Counted from the stretch's first letter, positions 1 to 7,680 are shown. The stretch is DNA of 46,130 nt from Pseudobacillus lumedeiriae (GCF_044891285.1 NZ_JAUIYO010000020.1:1-46130); one strand, 5' to 3'. Numbers and translations: made by a program. The notes: generated by a model not told the origin, from the letters alone.

Positions 1-181
1 CTTCCCAGTTACGAGCTGCTTTCCCAATGCCTCCGTAAACGACAAGTTTGTCTGGATGCTCAGCTACTTCAGGATCTAAGTTGTTCATTAACATACGAAG
101 AACCGCTTCTTGCTGCCATCCTTTTGTGTTTAATTCTGTGCCTCGATAACGGATTACTTTTTCGCTTGAAATCGTCTTCAT
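1..181 (-). CDS. hutU: Urocanate hydratase, N-terminal part (cut by window edge)
   Basis: The first 60 codons of urocanate hydratase, the second enzyme of histidine breakdown (urocanate to imidazolone propionate, NAD-dependent, cytoplasmic). The visible part has the family's characteristic N-terminal stretch: RGTELNTKGWQQEA, then LRMLMNNLDPEVAEHP, then VVYGGIGKAARNWE. The start is an ATG at 181, preceded by a GAGGAGG-type ribosome binding site about 6 bases upstream. A TATAAT-like -10 lies at 212-217 without a convincing -35. The rest of the gene lies beyond position 1, so integrity and operon partners (hutH, hutI, hutG) cannot be judged. Confidence 0.93.
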   Translation of the reverse strand, partial: MKTISSEKVIRYRGTELNTKGWQQEAVLRMLMNNLDPEVAEHPDKLVVYGGIGKAARNWE

Positions 182-503
182 TTTTCCCGCCTCCTCGATT
201 GATTAACTCCATTATATAGTCAAACTTCTATTTTGATCATTATGATTTGTTTATTATTTTATGTTTTATTTACAATATTTTTTATTAAATAAATTTTTTT
301 ATAATTTATTTTAACATTTACTTTTCCTGAGATAAAACAAATCACCGGAGCCTTCTTCACACCTTCTGCAGCAAAAATAGAACTGCCTCGAAACCAAAGT
401 GTCAGACACTTCCTTACGAGACAGCCCCTATTATTAGTGCATTTTTATAATCGCTGACGAGGGCAATGATTTTCACCTTTACAGAGCAGGCGAGGAAACT
501 ATT
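182..503. other. Intergenic, AT-rich upstream region of hutU plus a hairpin
   Basis: No gene is visible. The part next to hutU (about 200-320) is very AT-rich and should hold its promoter. I see only a -10-like TATAAT (complement of 212-217) and no clear operator. The part next to the molybdate regulator holds the nested hairpin at 383-425, listed separately. Confidence 0.5.
383..425 (-). terminator. Nested hairpin, probable terminator of the molybdate regulator gene
   Basis: On the minus strand the outer stem CTGTCTCG/CGAGGCAG encloses an inner stem AAGTGTC/GACACTT and is followed by TTCTATTTTTG. This fits an intrinsic terminator behind the gene at 504-1466. The core resembles the hairpin at 30261-30305, so it may also belong to a dispersed hairpin family. 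Confidence 0.5.
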
Positions 504-1454
504 TTAAAATGCTTCGTCCATGATCTGTCCCATCTGCGACAAATCATAACCGCCGATCGCTTGAATTTCTTTCTGAAATGAATCTGATCGTAAAATTTGC
601 AGCAAATGATCAATGAGTGCTTTATTTTGTATTGTTTTTAAAATGACTAAATCATAGCGTTCCTTTATAAGAGGAATAAAGTCGACACCTACAATGTGGG
701 CAGCTTTTTCGATGCCTACTCCTACATCCGCTTCCCCAGTGGCTACCTTGCCGGCAACCCCTATGTGGCTTGATTCTTCTATCTCATAACCATTCACTTG
801 TTCAGGGGATATCCCTTGAATTCGTAACTGTTCATCCACCAATACTCTTGCACCAGATCCCTTTTCACGATTGACCATTTTGATTTCTGGTTTCGTTAAA
901 TCCGTCCATGAGTGAAGGTTTTTAGGGTTTCCTTTTGTGACATAAAAGCCTTCCCAGCGCGAAAGGAAATTCACCACAATATAAGAGCGGCCTACGAGAA
1001 TTCTCCGGATATACGGAACATTGTATTCTCCGGTGTCACCGTCAAATAAATGAGTGCTGACTATGTCCGCCTCGCCTTGATACATGGAGATTAGACTATT
1101 CAAACTTCCCGCATAAGAGCGAAGCGGACGGCATCCTTTTAGATCTTTCTCTATATAGTTAGCCAAAATATCTAAACTAATATCCTGTCCGCTAATGATG
1201 ATTTGCCTTGAGGCATGGGCGATTGGCATATATTCCTCAGACTCCATCGGCAAACCTATCCTTTTCCCTCTTGTTCCACTTTTGGCATTTTCCTTATACG
1301 ATTCTAAGTCGTGAGCATCCACTCTCATTTGCCGCCCCACTCGATACGCGGGCAGTTCTCCTTTTTTTATTAGATCGTATACCGTTAACTTGGACACTTT
1401 CAATAATTGAGCAATTTCTTCAGTTGTATAAGAAACATGGTCATTGGTCCTCAT
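504..1454 (-). CDS. Molybdate-responsive regulator: excisionase-type HTH plus PBP-like domain (YvgK type)
   Basis: Predicted one-component regulator of molybdate uptake. Residues 1-60 form a MerR/excisionase-type helix-turn-helix (TTEEIAQLLKVSKLTVYDLIKKG, then AYRVGRQMRV). The remaining ~240 residues resemble a periplasmic-binding-protein fold of the kind found in substrate-sensing regulators, with the segment NREKGSGARVLVDEQL typical of that family. It is divergent from modABC, the arrangement of yvgK and yvgLM in Bacillus subtilis. I chose the ATG at 1454 (MRTNDHV) because GGAGG lies 5 bases upstream; an in-frame ATG at 1466 overlaps that ribosome binding site. The ligand (molybdate or a cofactor precursor) is inferred from context. 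Confidence 0.8.
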   Translation of the reverse strand: MRTNDHVSYTTEEIAQLLKVSKLTVYDLIKKGELPAYRVGRQMRVDAHDLESYKENAKSGTRGKRIGLPMESEEYMPIAHASRQIIISGQDISLDILANYIEKDLKGCRPLRSYAGSLNSLISMYQGEADIVSTHLFDGDTGEYNVPYIRRILVGRSYIVVNFLSRWEGFYVTKGNPKNLHSWTDLTKPEIKMVNREKGSGARVLVDEQLRIQGISPEQVNGYEIEESSHIGVAGKVATGEADVGVGIEKAAHIVGVDFIPLIKERYDLVILKTIQNKALIDHLLQILRSDSFQKEIQAIGGYDLSQMGQIMDEAF

Positions 1455-1471
1455 CTTGTCCTCCATCCAAT

Positions 1472-1515
1472 GGCTTGTTTCATTATTCCAACTGCTCTTT
1501 CAGCTGAAACAAGCC
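1472..1515 (-). promoter_or_regulatory. Hairpin in the leader of the molybdate regulator
   Basis: An 11-bp perfect inverted repeat (GGCTTGTTTCA at 1472-1482, TGAAACAAGCC at 1505-1515) with a 22-base loop lies about 6 bases upstream of the GGAGG of the regulator gene. A second hairpin, AGTGATC/GATCACT at 1541-1559, lies further upstream. No T-run follows either, so they are not simple terminators. They may shape translation or mRNA stability. Confidence 0.4.
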
Positions 1516-1587
1516 GATAGTGCTTCAACGTTTTATAATTAGTGATCTCTTGGATCACTCTTCCCCGTTTATACATGTTATTTCTCA

Positions 1588-1596
1588 ATTATAGCA
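1588..1596 (-). promoter_or_regulatory. Extended -10 promoter of the molybdate regulator (candidate)
   Basis: On the minus strand TGCTATAAT provides an extended -10 (TGnTATAAT), with no good -35. It lies about 135 bases upstream of the chosen start, which leaves a leader with the two hairpins noted nearby. Confidence 0.4.
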
Positions 1597-1670
1597 CACG
1601 CCCTGCACTAGAACGGCGTATCGAAAAAGCATAGCGGCTTCTTCCTTACATAAAGAACACCCGGAAAAAC

Positions 1671-1698
1671 TTGACACTTATTTTACGATCATTATATT
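1671..1698 (+). promoter_or_regulatory. SigA-type promoter of modABC
   Basis: TTGACA (1671-1676), 16-base spacer, TATATT (1693-1698). It lies 66 bases upstream of modA. The -10 sits inside the palindrome at 1691-1708, so a repressor bound there would block transcription. Confidence 0.6.
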
Positions 1699-1731
1699 TA
1701 GATATAATTGGTTATATTTAGTTATATATAA
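1691..1731. promoter_or_regulatory. Cluster of TTATAT/ATATAA palindromes, candidate molybdate operator
   Basis: ATTATAT-TTAG-ATATAAT at 1691-1708 is a perfect 7-4-7 inverted repeat. TTATATTTAG recurs 20 bp downstream (1692 and 1712), and TTATATATAA at 1722-1731 is a perfect palindrome. The half-sites resemble the TATAT...ATATA half-sites of ModE-type operators, although the regulator here is not ModE. The position over the -10 and initial transcribed region suits repression. Confidence 0.5.
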
Positions 1732-1766
1732 ATATATAAAACTATCAATTCAAGGGGGGTTTTATG

Positions 1767-2582
1767 ATGAAAAAGGCATGGCACTTTCTTTTTTTATTAT
1801 GTCTGCTTATGATTCCTTTAGGGTGCTCAAATGGTGAACAACCTTCCACGACATCGTCTAAAGAATCAAATACCAATGAAGCTGTTTCAAGCAAAAAGAC
1901 GGAACTGATCATTTCATCCGCAGCTAGTCTGACAGACGCATTAAATGAATTAGAGAATTCATTTGAAAGTAAACACCCTAACATTGACTTAACGTACAAC
2001 TTCGGCAGTTCAGGTAAATTAGTACAGCAAATTGAACAAGGAGCTCCAGCGGATGTTTTCCTTTCAGCCAGCAAACAGGATATGGATACACTGCAGGAGA
2101 AAAGCCTCATCCAAGAAGAATCACGTTCAGATTTTGCTAAAAATGAAGTCGTTTTAATTACCAATAAAGATCACTCATTACCTCTCTCTTCGTTTGAGGA
2201 ATTAAGCCCTAAGCAAATCAAGCATTTTGCAATCGGCGAGCCTGAAAGCGTACCTGTAGGAAGATATACGAAAGAAGTGCTTGAACATCTAAAATTGTGG
2301 GCACCACTACAAAGCAAACTAGTTTTAGGTTCAGACGTACGCCAAGTTCTTACATATGTAGAATCAGGCAATGCAGATGCCGGAGTCGTTTATTCCAGCG
2401 ACGCAATGATTTCTGATAAAGTAAAAGTAGTCGCTGCAGCGAAACCGGAATGGCACGAGCCAATCATCTACCCGGGTGCTGTCACTTCTAACTCCAAACA
2501 CACCAAAGAGGCGCAGGCATTCTTAACGTACCTTACAAGTAAGGAAGGAAAAGAAGTTTTTACAAAATACGGCTTTAAATAA
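1767..2582 (+). CDS. modA: Molybdate-binding lipoprotein of the ModABC transporter
   Basis: Extracytoplasmic substrate-binding subunit of the molybdate ABC importer, held on the outer membrane face by a lipid anchor. A short hydrophobic signal ends in a lipobox with LGC (Cys 20 or 21). Family motifs are visible: SSAASLTDALNEL, the NFGSSGKL loop, and QGAPADVFLSAS, which lines the oxyanion site. Length (about 271 residues) is normal. Two adjacent ATG codons (1764 and 1767) are possible. I prefer 1767 because the AAGGGGGG ribosome binding site is then 7 bases away. First gene of modABC; modB follows after 26 bases. Confidence 0.93.
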   Translation: MKKAWHFLFLLCLLMIPLGCSNGEQPSTTSSKESNTNEAVSSKKTELIISSAASLTDALNELENSFESKHPNIDLTYNFGSSGKLVQQIEQGAPADVFLSASKQDMDTLQEKSLIQEESRSDFAKNEVVLITNKDHSLPLSSFEELSPKQIKHFAIGEPESVPVGRYTKEVLEHLKLWAPLQSKLVLGSDVRQVLTYVESGNADAGVVYSSDAMISDKVKVVAAAKPEWHEPIIYPGAVTSNSKHTKEAQAFLTYLTSKEGKEVFTKYGFK

Positions 2583-2608
2583 TTAAGTGGACGGGGGAAA
2601 AGATACGA

Positions 2609-3298
2609 ATGATTGATATGAATTACACACCTTTACTTTTATCACTAAAAGTAGCAGCCATCTCGACCTCCGTCGTTTTTCTCACCGGAGTATTCTTTTC
2701 ACACCTGCTTGCCCGGAAAAATTTTTTCGGAAAAAGTTTGATCGAATCCATCTTTTTACTTCCTCTCGTGTTGCCGCCAACGGTCGTCGGTTTCGGCTTG
2801 CTCATTCTCTTTGGCAAGAACGGGTGGATCGGAAGCTGGCTTTTATCTCTATTTGATATCCAAATTGTTTTTTCTTGGATTGGAGCAGTGATTGCTTCCA
2901 TTGTCGTTTCTTTTCCTCTTATGTACCAAAGTGCCGCGGCCTCTTTTGAAAACTTGGATTCAAAATTAGAAATGGCAGCACGGACGATGGGCGCATCAGA
3001 GTGGAGAGTCTTTTGGACAATCTCCTTTCCCTTAGCATGGCCGGGCCTTCTTGCCGGTCTAGTTCTTTCTTTCGCAAGAGGACTAGGAGAATTCGGAGCT
3101 ACTTTAATGCTGGCTGGATATATACCCGGAAGAACAGATACCATTCCAATGGCTATTTACTTTGCTGTAGAATCCGGACAAATGGAAAAGGCAACCTTTT
3201 GGGTAATCATTATCGTTGCTCTAGGATTTAGCACAATCATGTGGCTCAATTGGTGGAGTAAACGTAACATGCGGCGCTTTGCTAATAAAAATACGTAA
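2609..3298 (+). CDS. modB: Molybdate ABC transporter permease
   Basis: Integral membrane subunit of the molybdate importer, 229 residues, the normal ModB length. Multiple hydrophobic segments are seen, and a PPTVVGFGLLILFGKNGWIG segment is typical of ModB. The cytoplasmic EAA-type loop that contacts ModC reads AARTMGASEWRVFW...FPLAWPG around residues 120-145. The start follows GGGGGA about 13 bases upstream, so the spacing is slightly long. It lies 26 bases after modA and 12 bases before modC. Confidence 0.93.
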   Translation: MIDMNYTPLLLSLKVAAISTSVVFLTGVFFSHLLARKNFFGKSLIESIFLLPLVLPPTVVGFGLLILFGKNGWIGSWLLSLFDIQIVFSWIGAVIASIVVSFPLMYQSAAASFENLDSKLEMAARTMGASEWRVFWTISFPLAWPGLLAGLVLSFARGLGEFGATLMLAGYIPGRTDTIPMAIYFAVESGQMEKATFWVIIIVALGFSTIMWLNWWSKRNMRRFANKNT

Positions 3299-3310
3299 GA
3301 GGAGGATAAG

Positions 3311-3988
3311 ATGCTTGAAGTTCAAATTCAAAAAAAGCTAGATCATTTCTTGTTAGATATTGAATGGAAAATGGATGATGAAATTCTTGTTTTATTTGGA
3401 CCATCTGGATCAGGAAAAACGACGATCCTCAACAGTATCGCCGGCCTAACTAATCCCGATTCCGGATCTATCCAATTAAATAATCTCTCCTTTTTCAATA
3501 CAGACAGGGAATCACTTCCCCCGCAAAAGAGAAAGATCGGTTATCTCTTTCAAGATTATGCCCTTTTTCCTCATATGACAGTAGAGAAAAATATCGCCTA
3601 TGGCGCGAAGAAGCAAAAGAACGGCAGCCCTTCACCCCTTATTGAACAATTATTAAGTATTTTAGGAATTAAACATTTACTCAAAAAGTATCCTCATCAA
3701 ATTTCAGGAGGAGAAAAGCAAAGGGTTGCGCTCGCCCGTGCTTTTGCGACCGAGCCCTCTATTTTATTGTTAGATGAGCCTCTATCGGCTTTAGATCAAG
3801 ATACACGCATAGAATGTCAAAATGAACTTCTGCGCCTTCATGTTATGTGGCGCATCCCATTTATTATTGTTACCCATGATATGAACGAAGCTAAGAAGCT
3901 TGGGGATACCATCCTTTTTCTTGAAAAAGGAAAGGTCATTAAAACGGTAAACAATCCAGACAAAAAATTTTCCGCTTATCACTCATAA
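3311..3988 (+). CDS. modC: Molybdate ABC transporter ATP-binding protein
   Basis: Cytoplasmic ATPase of the importer. Walker A GPSGSGKT at residues 30-37, the ABC signature SGGEKQR near 133, Walker B ILLLDEP with the D-loop SALD near 153, and the switch His in VTHD near 190 are all present. At 225 residues it lacks the C-terminal Mop domain of Escherichia coli ModC, so it cannot sense molybdate through that domain. Regulation may then rest on the PBP-type regulator encoded divergently. AGAGGAGG lies 7 bases upstream of the ATG. Last gene of modABC. Confidence 0.9.
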   Translation: MLEVQIQKKLDHFLLDIEWKMDDEILVLFGPSGSGKTTILNSIAGLTNPDSGSIQLNNLSFFNTDRESLPPQKRKIGYLFQDYALFPHMTVEKNIAYGAKKQKNGSPSPLIEQLLSILGIKHLLKKYPHQISGGEKQRVALARAFATEPSILLLDEPLSALDQDTRIECQNELLRLHVMWRIPFIIVTHDMNEAKKLGDTILFLEKGKVIKTVNNPDKKFSAYHS

Positions 3989-4023
3989 GCACCTGATATT
4001 TTAAGTTTCCCACAAACTTCATG

Positions 4024-4053
4024 GAATCACTTTTGTTTCTTCTACCCATACTA
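4024..4053 (+). promoter_or_regulatory. SigG-type forespore promoter of sspK
   Basis: GAATC (4024-4028), 18-base spacer, CATACTA (4047-4053). This fits the forespore SigG pattern (GHATR, then CATNHTA) with one mismatch in the -35. It lies 48 bases upstream of an SspK-like gene, which is the expected sigma factor for such genes. Confidence 0.55.
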
Positions 4054-4078
4054 GAAGTACGCGGAAACGCGAACTTCT
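4053..4078 (+). other. GAAA-capped hairpin between the sspK promoter and its start codon
   Basis: An 11-bp stem with a single A-A mismatch (4053-4063 with 4068-4078) is closed by the tetraloop GAAA. It begins at the -10 end, so only part of it would be transcribed if initiation is near 4060. It could act as DNA palindrome or 5' leader structure. Confidence 0.45.
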
Positions 4079-4100
4079 ACTACACGCCTGGAGGAGAACG

Positions 4101-4262
4101 ATGAGAAATAAAGCAAAAGATTTCCCCGCTGATAATATGAATGGAGAAGCTGGTGAAGCACGGGCTAAAGCACAATATGCTTCTAAACGAGCTAATGGCA
4201 CCATCAACACACAGCCTCAAGAACGCATGAAAGCTTCAAACGAAAGAACAAGAAACTCTTAA
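4101..4262 (+). CDS. sspK: Small acid-soluble spore protein, SspK type
   Basis: A 53-residue protein beginning MRNKAKDFP, with YASKRANGTINTQPQERMKAS in the second half. That is the pattern of minor spore proteins of the SspK family (MRNKAKGFP...ASKRpdGt...PQERM). These proteins accumulate in the dormant spore core; their precise role is not settled. A strong GGAGGAG ribosome binding site precedes the ATG. The upstream SigG-like promoter supports forespore expression. It stands alone, with a strong terminator directly downstream. Confidence 0.85.
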   Translation: MRNKAKDFPADNMNGEAGEARAKAQYASKRANGTINTQPQERMKASNERTRNS

Positions 4263-4267
4263 CATTC

Positions 4268-4337
4268 ACAAAAAAAGAAAGACTGACTCAAAAAGCCGTT
4301 AAAAACGACTTTTTAGGGCTAGTCTTTCTTTTTGACA
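4268..4337 (+). terminator. Long nested hairpin terminator after sspK
   Basis: A 13-bp perfect outer stem (AAAAAGAAAGACT with AGTCTTTCTTTTT) encloses a second stem (AAAAAG..CGTT with AACG.CTTTTT). It ends in a T-rich tract on the plus strand and starts with an A-rich tract, so it can work in both directions. Confidence 0.75.
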
Positions 4338-4363
4338 AAGTCCAAACGGTATATTTTCACTAA

Positions 4364-4430
4364 GTTGATTGTAGAGGAAAGCGCAAAGACTCCTGCGGGG
4401 GAAGCAAAGCGCCTGGAACGGAAATCAACG
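4364..4430 (+). repeat. Dispersed intergenic repeat, copy 1 (degenerate)
   Basis: Begins with GTTGATTGTAGAGG and ends with GGAACGGAAATCAAC, with CAAAGACTCCTGCGGGG inside. The ends are partial inverted repeats. This layout matches the other five copies in the window, but the outer GGCTATGTTAA and TTTAACAAAGCC ends are missing. Confidence 0.55.
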
Positions 4431-4451
4431 GACAAGTGTAAAGAACCATCA

Positions 4452-4496
4452 AAAAAGAGGATACCCCTAAAAGTTATACTTTTGGGACATCCTCTC
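4452..4496 (-). terminator. Terminator of brnQ
   Basis: On the minus strand GAGGATGTCCCAAAAG pairs with CTTTTAGGGGTATCCTC, followed by TTTTTTG. It lies 13 bases beyond the brnQ stop codon. Confidence 0.85.
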
Positions 4497-4508
4497 AAAC
4501 TCTCACAA

Positions 4509-5828
4509 TTATTTATTTTCTGCAGGATCTAAAACAGGATCTTCGCTTTGCTTTTGGCCGACAGCTTTGTCAATGATCGTTCCGACGATGAAACCTACTA
4601 TCGCCGGCACGAGCCATGAAAACCCATTTGAACTTAAAGGAAGGACAGAAGCGACGCTGCTTAAAAATCCAACGTTTAAAACGGAGCCTAATGTTTCACA
4701 TACGCTGACAATGAATGTTAAAAGGATTGCTCCTCTATATGACCCTGCATTCGGCACGTATTTGCGGAATACACCTAAGAAAACTAATACAATCGCAACT
4801 GGATAGAGTGCCAAGAAAATAGGCATAGCGTAATCAACAATTTTCTCTACTCCCATTGACCCTATAAACACTCCTACAATACAAATCACTAGTGCCCAAG
4901 CACGATAGCTCACTTTATTATTCGTTAGTTTATTCAGAAAATCTGCAATAACCGCAATGACGCCAATCGTAGAAGTTAAACATGCCAATGCGATCGCTAT
5001 GGATAACGCAATCGTTCCAAAGTTACCTAGCAACATACTAACTACTTCAGATACGAGCGCTGTATCTCCAATATCTTTAGGAAATACACTGCTGCCTGAT
5101 GCCCCAATATAGAGTAATCCTCCATAGACAATAAGCAAGCCGATCCCTGCGATTAATGTTCCGCTAATCGCCATTTTTCTCGCTGCAGCCCCTTTATACC
5201 CATAAGCCGCGATAGCTGCAATAAAAATCGGAGCACAAAGAATTCCTGTAATCACATCACCTGTCTGATAAGCACTAATAAAAGCATTTGAAAACGGTGT
5301 CTTTAAATCGGTTGCAACTGGTGTTCCAATCGGATCAAAAATTCCTTTACCTACAATAAACAAAAGAATCACTACTAAAAGAGGTGTAAGAATTTTTCCT
5401 ATTTTATCAATTACATTTGATTGATCCATCGCAAAATAAAAGCTGATTGCAAAAAAGATGATGATCGTAATAGTAGAAGGAACATGAGGAAACAAGGTGT
5501 GAATGCCCAGCTCATGAGTTGTAGCTGCCATGCGCGGAATCGTCACAAACATCCCTATTCCAACCATAAGTAACAGGTTAAATACTTTGTAAAACCAAGG
5601 ACTAATCGGTCTCGTGAGGTCTTCAAACTTACCGCCGGCATTTAATATCGCAATAACTGCTAACAAAGGAAGGACAATTCCAGTGACTGCGAAACCAGCC
5701 AATGCAGGAATCCAATTCGTCCCTGAAGCGTTTCCAATCGATGGCGGGAAAATTAGGTTGCCTGCTCCGAAGTATAAGGCAAATAAGGCAAAGCCTACTA
5801 TAAAGCTATGTTGTATCGTTTTGTTCAT
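4509..5828 (-). CDS. brnQ: Branched-chain amino acid uptake carrier (LIVCS family)
   Basis: Sodium-coupled importer of leucine, isoleucine and valine in the cytoplasmic membrane. The N-terminus FIVGFALFALYFGAGNLIFPP and the following ASGTNWIPALAGFAVTGIVLPLLAV are the family's most conserved regions. The protein is hydrophobic along its 439 residues, with about 12 predicted membrane segments, a normal length. It is a single-gene unit with its own promoter (5949-5977) and terminator. A cre-like site in the leader suggests carbon-catabolite control by CcpA. I looked for a T-box or a CodY box upstream and found none convincing. Confidence 0.93.
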   Translation of the reverse strand: MNKTIQHSFIVGFALFALYFGAGNLIFPPSIGNASGTNWIPALAGFAVTGIVLPLLAVIAILNAGGKFEDLTRPISPWFYKVFNLLLMVGIGMFVTIPRMAATTHELGIHTLFPHVPSTITIIIFFAISFYFAMDQSNVIDKIGKILTPLLVVILLFIVGKGIFDPIGTPVATDLKTPFSNAFISAYQTGDVITGILCAPIFIAAIAAYGYKGAAARKMAISGTLIAGIGLLIVYGGLLYIGASGSSVFPKDIGDTALVSEVVSMLLGNFGTIALSIAIALACLTSTIGVIAVIADFLNKLTNNKVSYRAWALVICIVGVFIGSMGVEKIVDYAMPIFLALYPVAIVLVFLGVFRKYVPNAGSYRGAILLTFIVSVCETLGSVLNVGFLSSVASVLPLSSNGFSWLVPAIVGFIVGTIIDKAVGQKQSEDPVLDPAENK

Positions 5829-5865
5829 TATATTGTGTCATTCCTTTCTTTCAATTTCATTATTT

Positions 5866-5879
5866 GGAAATCGTTTTCA
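5866..5879 (-). promoter_or_regulatory. cre-like CcpA site in the brnQ leader
   Basis: TGAAAACGATTTCC on the minus strand matches 13 of 14 positions of the cre consensus TGWAANCGNTNWCA. It lies about 65 bases downstream of the inferred transcription start, a position where CcpA can act as a roadblock. Confidence 0.5.
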
Positions 5880-5898
5880 TTTTTCAAAGTACATTGAA

Positions 5899-5913
5899 GG
5901 TTATTCCATAACC
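5899..5913. promoter_or_regulatory. Small palindrome in the brnQ leader
   Basis: GGTTAT-TCC-ATAACC is a perfect 6-3-6 inverted repeat in the transcribed leader of brnQ, between the promoter and the cre-like site. It could be an operator or a short hairpin. Confidence 0.35.
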
Positions 5914-5948
5914 CTGCATCGCTTCAACATTCCTATTACTTCTTCACT

Positions 5949-5977
5949 ATTATAAAAATATGCAATTTTTGTGCCAA
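5949..5977 (-). promoter_or_regulatory. SigA promoter of brnQ
   Basis: On the minus strand TTGGCA (5972-5977), 17-base spacer, TATAAT (5949-5954). This gives a leader of about 115 bases. Confidence 0.75.
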
Positions 5978-6102
5978 CCACTTATTTTTATTCAGATTTT
6001 TTTACACATTATTTTCCCGCCCGCGCATCCACCTTGGTTTTTAACTATTTAAATATAATATAACAGCCGAAAATCCCTCTATAAAAAACCTTCAAACACA
6101 AC

Positions 6103-6128
6103 AAAAAGAGGGGGAACTTTTCCCCCTC
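6103..6128 (-). terminator. Terminator of the GT-C-like gene
   Basis: On the minus strand a GC-rich stem GAGGGGGAA/TTCCCCCTC is followed by TTTTTGTTGTG. Confidence 0.85.
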
Positions 6129-6219
6129 AAAACAAAATTTTTTTACTACTTTGCGCTTGTTCCACATCATAAACAGCGTCTAGTTAGATCTCTCCAGCAT
6201 TTGTCAACAGCCTGTCTAA

Positions 6220-7680
6220 TCAATTTCCACTTTTCCATTTATATAAAACAATATGATGATAAACTGGATCAAACAAAGAATTGGAGGAAAACTCCTTTAA
6301 CGGCTCTACCTTCCCTGTGAGATCGATTCCCTGTGATATAAATCCTTCAATTACTTTATCCGTCAATAATATTTCCTTGTTTTTATAATAAGACGTATCA
6401 TATAAAAACTTTGAATATGTATTGATCTCTTTGTGAGGAAATGGGACATCCAAATACGTAAAAACCCTGGACTCCTCCCAAGCGTATACAATAAACGGAT
6501 CATCCCTCTGTGCCAAATAGGCAGCGATCTGGTACGTTGCAGGAAGTTCTTTTGACTGTTCTTTTAATAGAGCAGTCGTTTGATCAGCCTGAACACATAA
6601 AAACAGGCAAGAAAAAGCAAGAATCCAGCCATGTTTCCATTTTGAAAAAATAACTGCATACAAGCCAAACAGACCTAAAGTAATCACCGGTATGATATGT
6701 CTCGGTTTATCTATATTCTGAGCAAATAAAGCCCATAAAAAGTAGCTTGAAATAAGGATGATGAACAGATGGGCCAAGAAGCCATATTCTAGCCGCTTCC
6801 TTCGAACGGCTCCCCAAAAACAAAACAGATAAACGAGCAGCATTCCCGCCAATACATAAGACCTTACCGCCATTCCTGTCCAGCCAATGTTCTCAACCAC
6901 TAATTGATATAGCCGCTCGATAAAAGATCGGTCGGCGGAGGCAGCCGTTCCGCCCCACTCATTAAAATGGCCGTTAGTAAAAGCAAACGCAAGCTTCATA
7001 AATCCAATGAAGCTCCCCTCCGTGATGGCTACCCCGCCTATCCACAGCAATTGAAACATGATAGCTAGGCACCCTAGAGAAAACAGTTGATTCATTTGTA
7101 ATTGTCTGCTTTGCCATTTCTTATAAAAAAGAAATAACACTCCACTGATGAACGGAAGATACGATAAACGGATACCCAATAAAACACTTAACAGGAACAA
7201 CGGGAGAATATTTGACCAAACACCCTGATTTTCATGGGCTGCATAGATACTCCAAACGTACCACCACAACACGGCGATAGCCGCCCCTTCCGACATCGGC
7301 TGATTAACCATTAAGACGACAAAGCCAGCGGAGTAAATCAGGGCCGCGGTCAGTATACTTAATGATGCAGATAAGCGGCTGCGGGCAAGTTTGTACATCG
7401 GAACGACGGCACTTGCATAGATCAATACATTAAACAATGTCAATGAAGCTGCTTTGTCAGCTATCCATTGATGTATAAGGGCCCCTCCTAATATAAAATA
7501 GGGATACCCTGGAAAATGAGGCTGCATAGCTAGTACATCATAACGCTCAAGTGCCAGGGCAAAATCAACTTGATCATATGTAGACGCAAAGGAGTTCACA
7601 AACATCAATTGTGCCAGAACCATGCCGATCATCAATAGGAAACTAAAAACAACTACTAGCTTCGATGTTATCTTTTCCAC
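6220..7680 (-). CDS. Polytopic membrane protein, probable GT-C type glycosyltransferase
   Basis: A 486-residue hydrophobic protein with about ten or more membrane segments. After the first membrane helix an external loop carries acidic residues (TYDQVDFALALERYD), the position where GT-C enzymes (PMT/ArnT-like, family 39-like) hold catalytic acids. A polar C-terminal region of ~100 residues with PATYQIAAYLAQRDDPFIVY follows the membrane part, also typical of GT-C proteins. Such enzymes transfer a sugar from a polyprenyl-phosphate donor on the outer face of the membrane. A donor could come from the Dpm1-like enzyme at 9751-10494. I do not recognise a specific ortholog. It stands alone with its own terminator. 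Confidence 0.55.
   Translation of the reverse strand: MEKITSKLVVVFSFLLMIGMVLAQLMFVNSFASTYDQVDFALALERYDVLAMQPHFPGYPYFILGGALIHQWIADKAASLTLFNVLIYASAVVPMYKLARSRLSASLSILTAALIYSAGFVVLMVNQPMSEGAAIAVLWWYVWSIYAAHENQGVWSNILPLFLLSVLLGIRLSYLPFISGVLFLFYKKWQSRQLQMNQLFSLGCLAIMFQLLWIGGVAITEGSFIGFMKLAFAFTNGHFNEWGGTAASADRSFIERLYQLVVENIGWTGMAVRSYVLAGMLLVYLFCFWGAVRRKRLEYGFLAHLFIILISSYFLWALFAQNIDKPRHIIPVITLGLFGLYAVIFSKWKHGWILAFSCLFLCVQADQTTALLKEQSKELPATYQIAAYLAQRDDPFIVYAWEESRVFTYLDVPFPHKEINTYSKFLYDTSYYKNKEILLTDKVIEGFISQGIDLTGKVEPLKEFSSNSLFDPVYHHIVLYKWKSGN

Larger units (their letters stand above)
5829..6219. other. Intergenic region between brnQ and the GT-C-like gene
   Basis: Holds the brnQ leader (cre-like site and a small palindrome), the brnQ promoter, and the terminator of the gene at 6220-7680, each listed separately. 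The stretch 5980-6085 is AT-rich with no further structure that I can see. Confidence 0.6.

Noticed and set aside
4332..4532. Open frame of 66 codons on the plus strand between sspK and brnQ
   Set aside because: It runs through the sspK terminator tail, the degenerate repeat copy 1 and the brnQ terminator, has no ribosome binding site, and shows no protein-like composition.
5829..5950. T-box leader before brnQ
   Set aside because: No specifier loop and no conserved T-box sequence (TGGnACCGCG-like) could be found.
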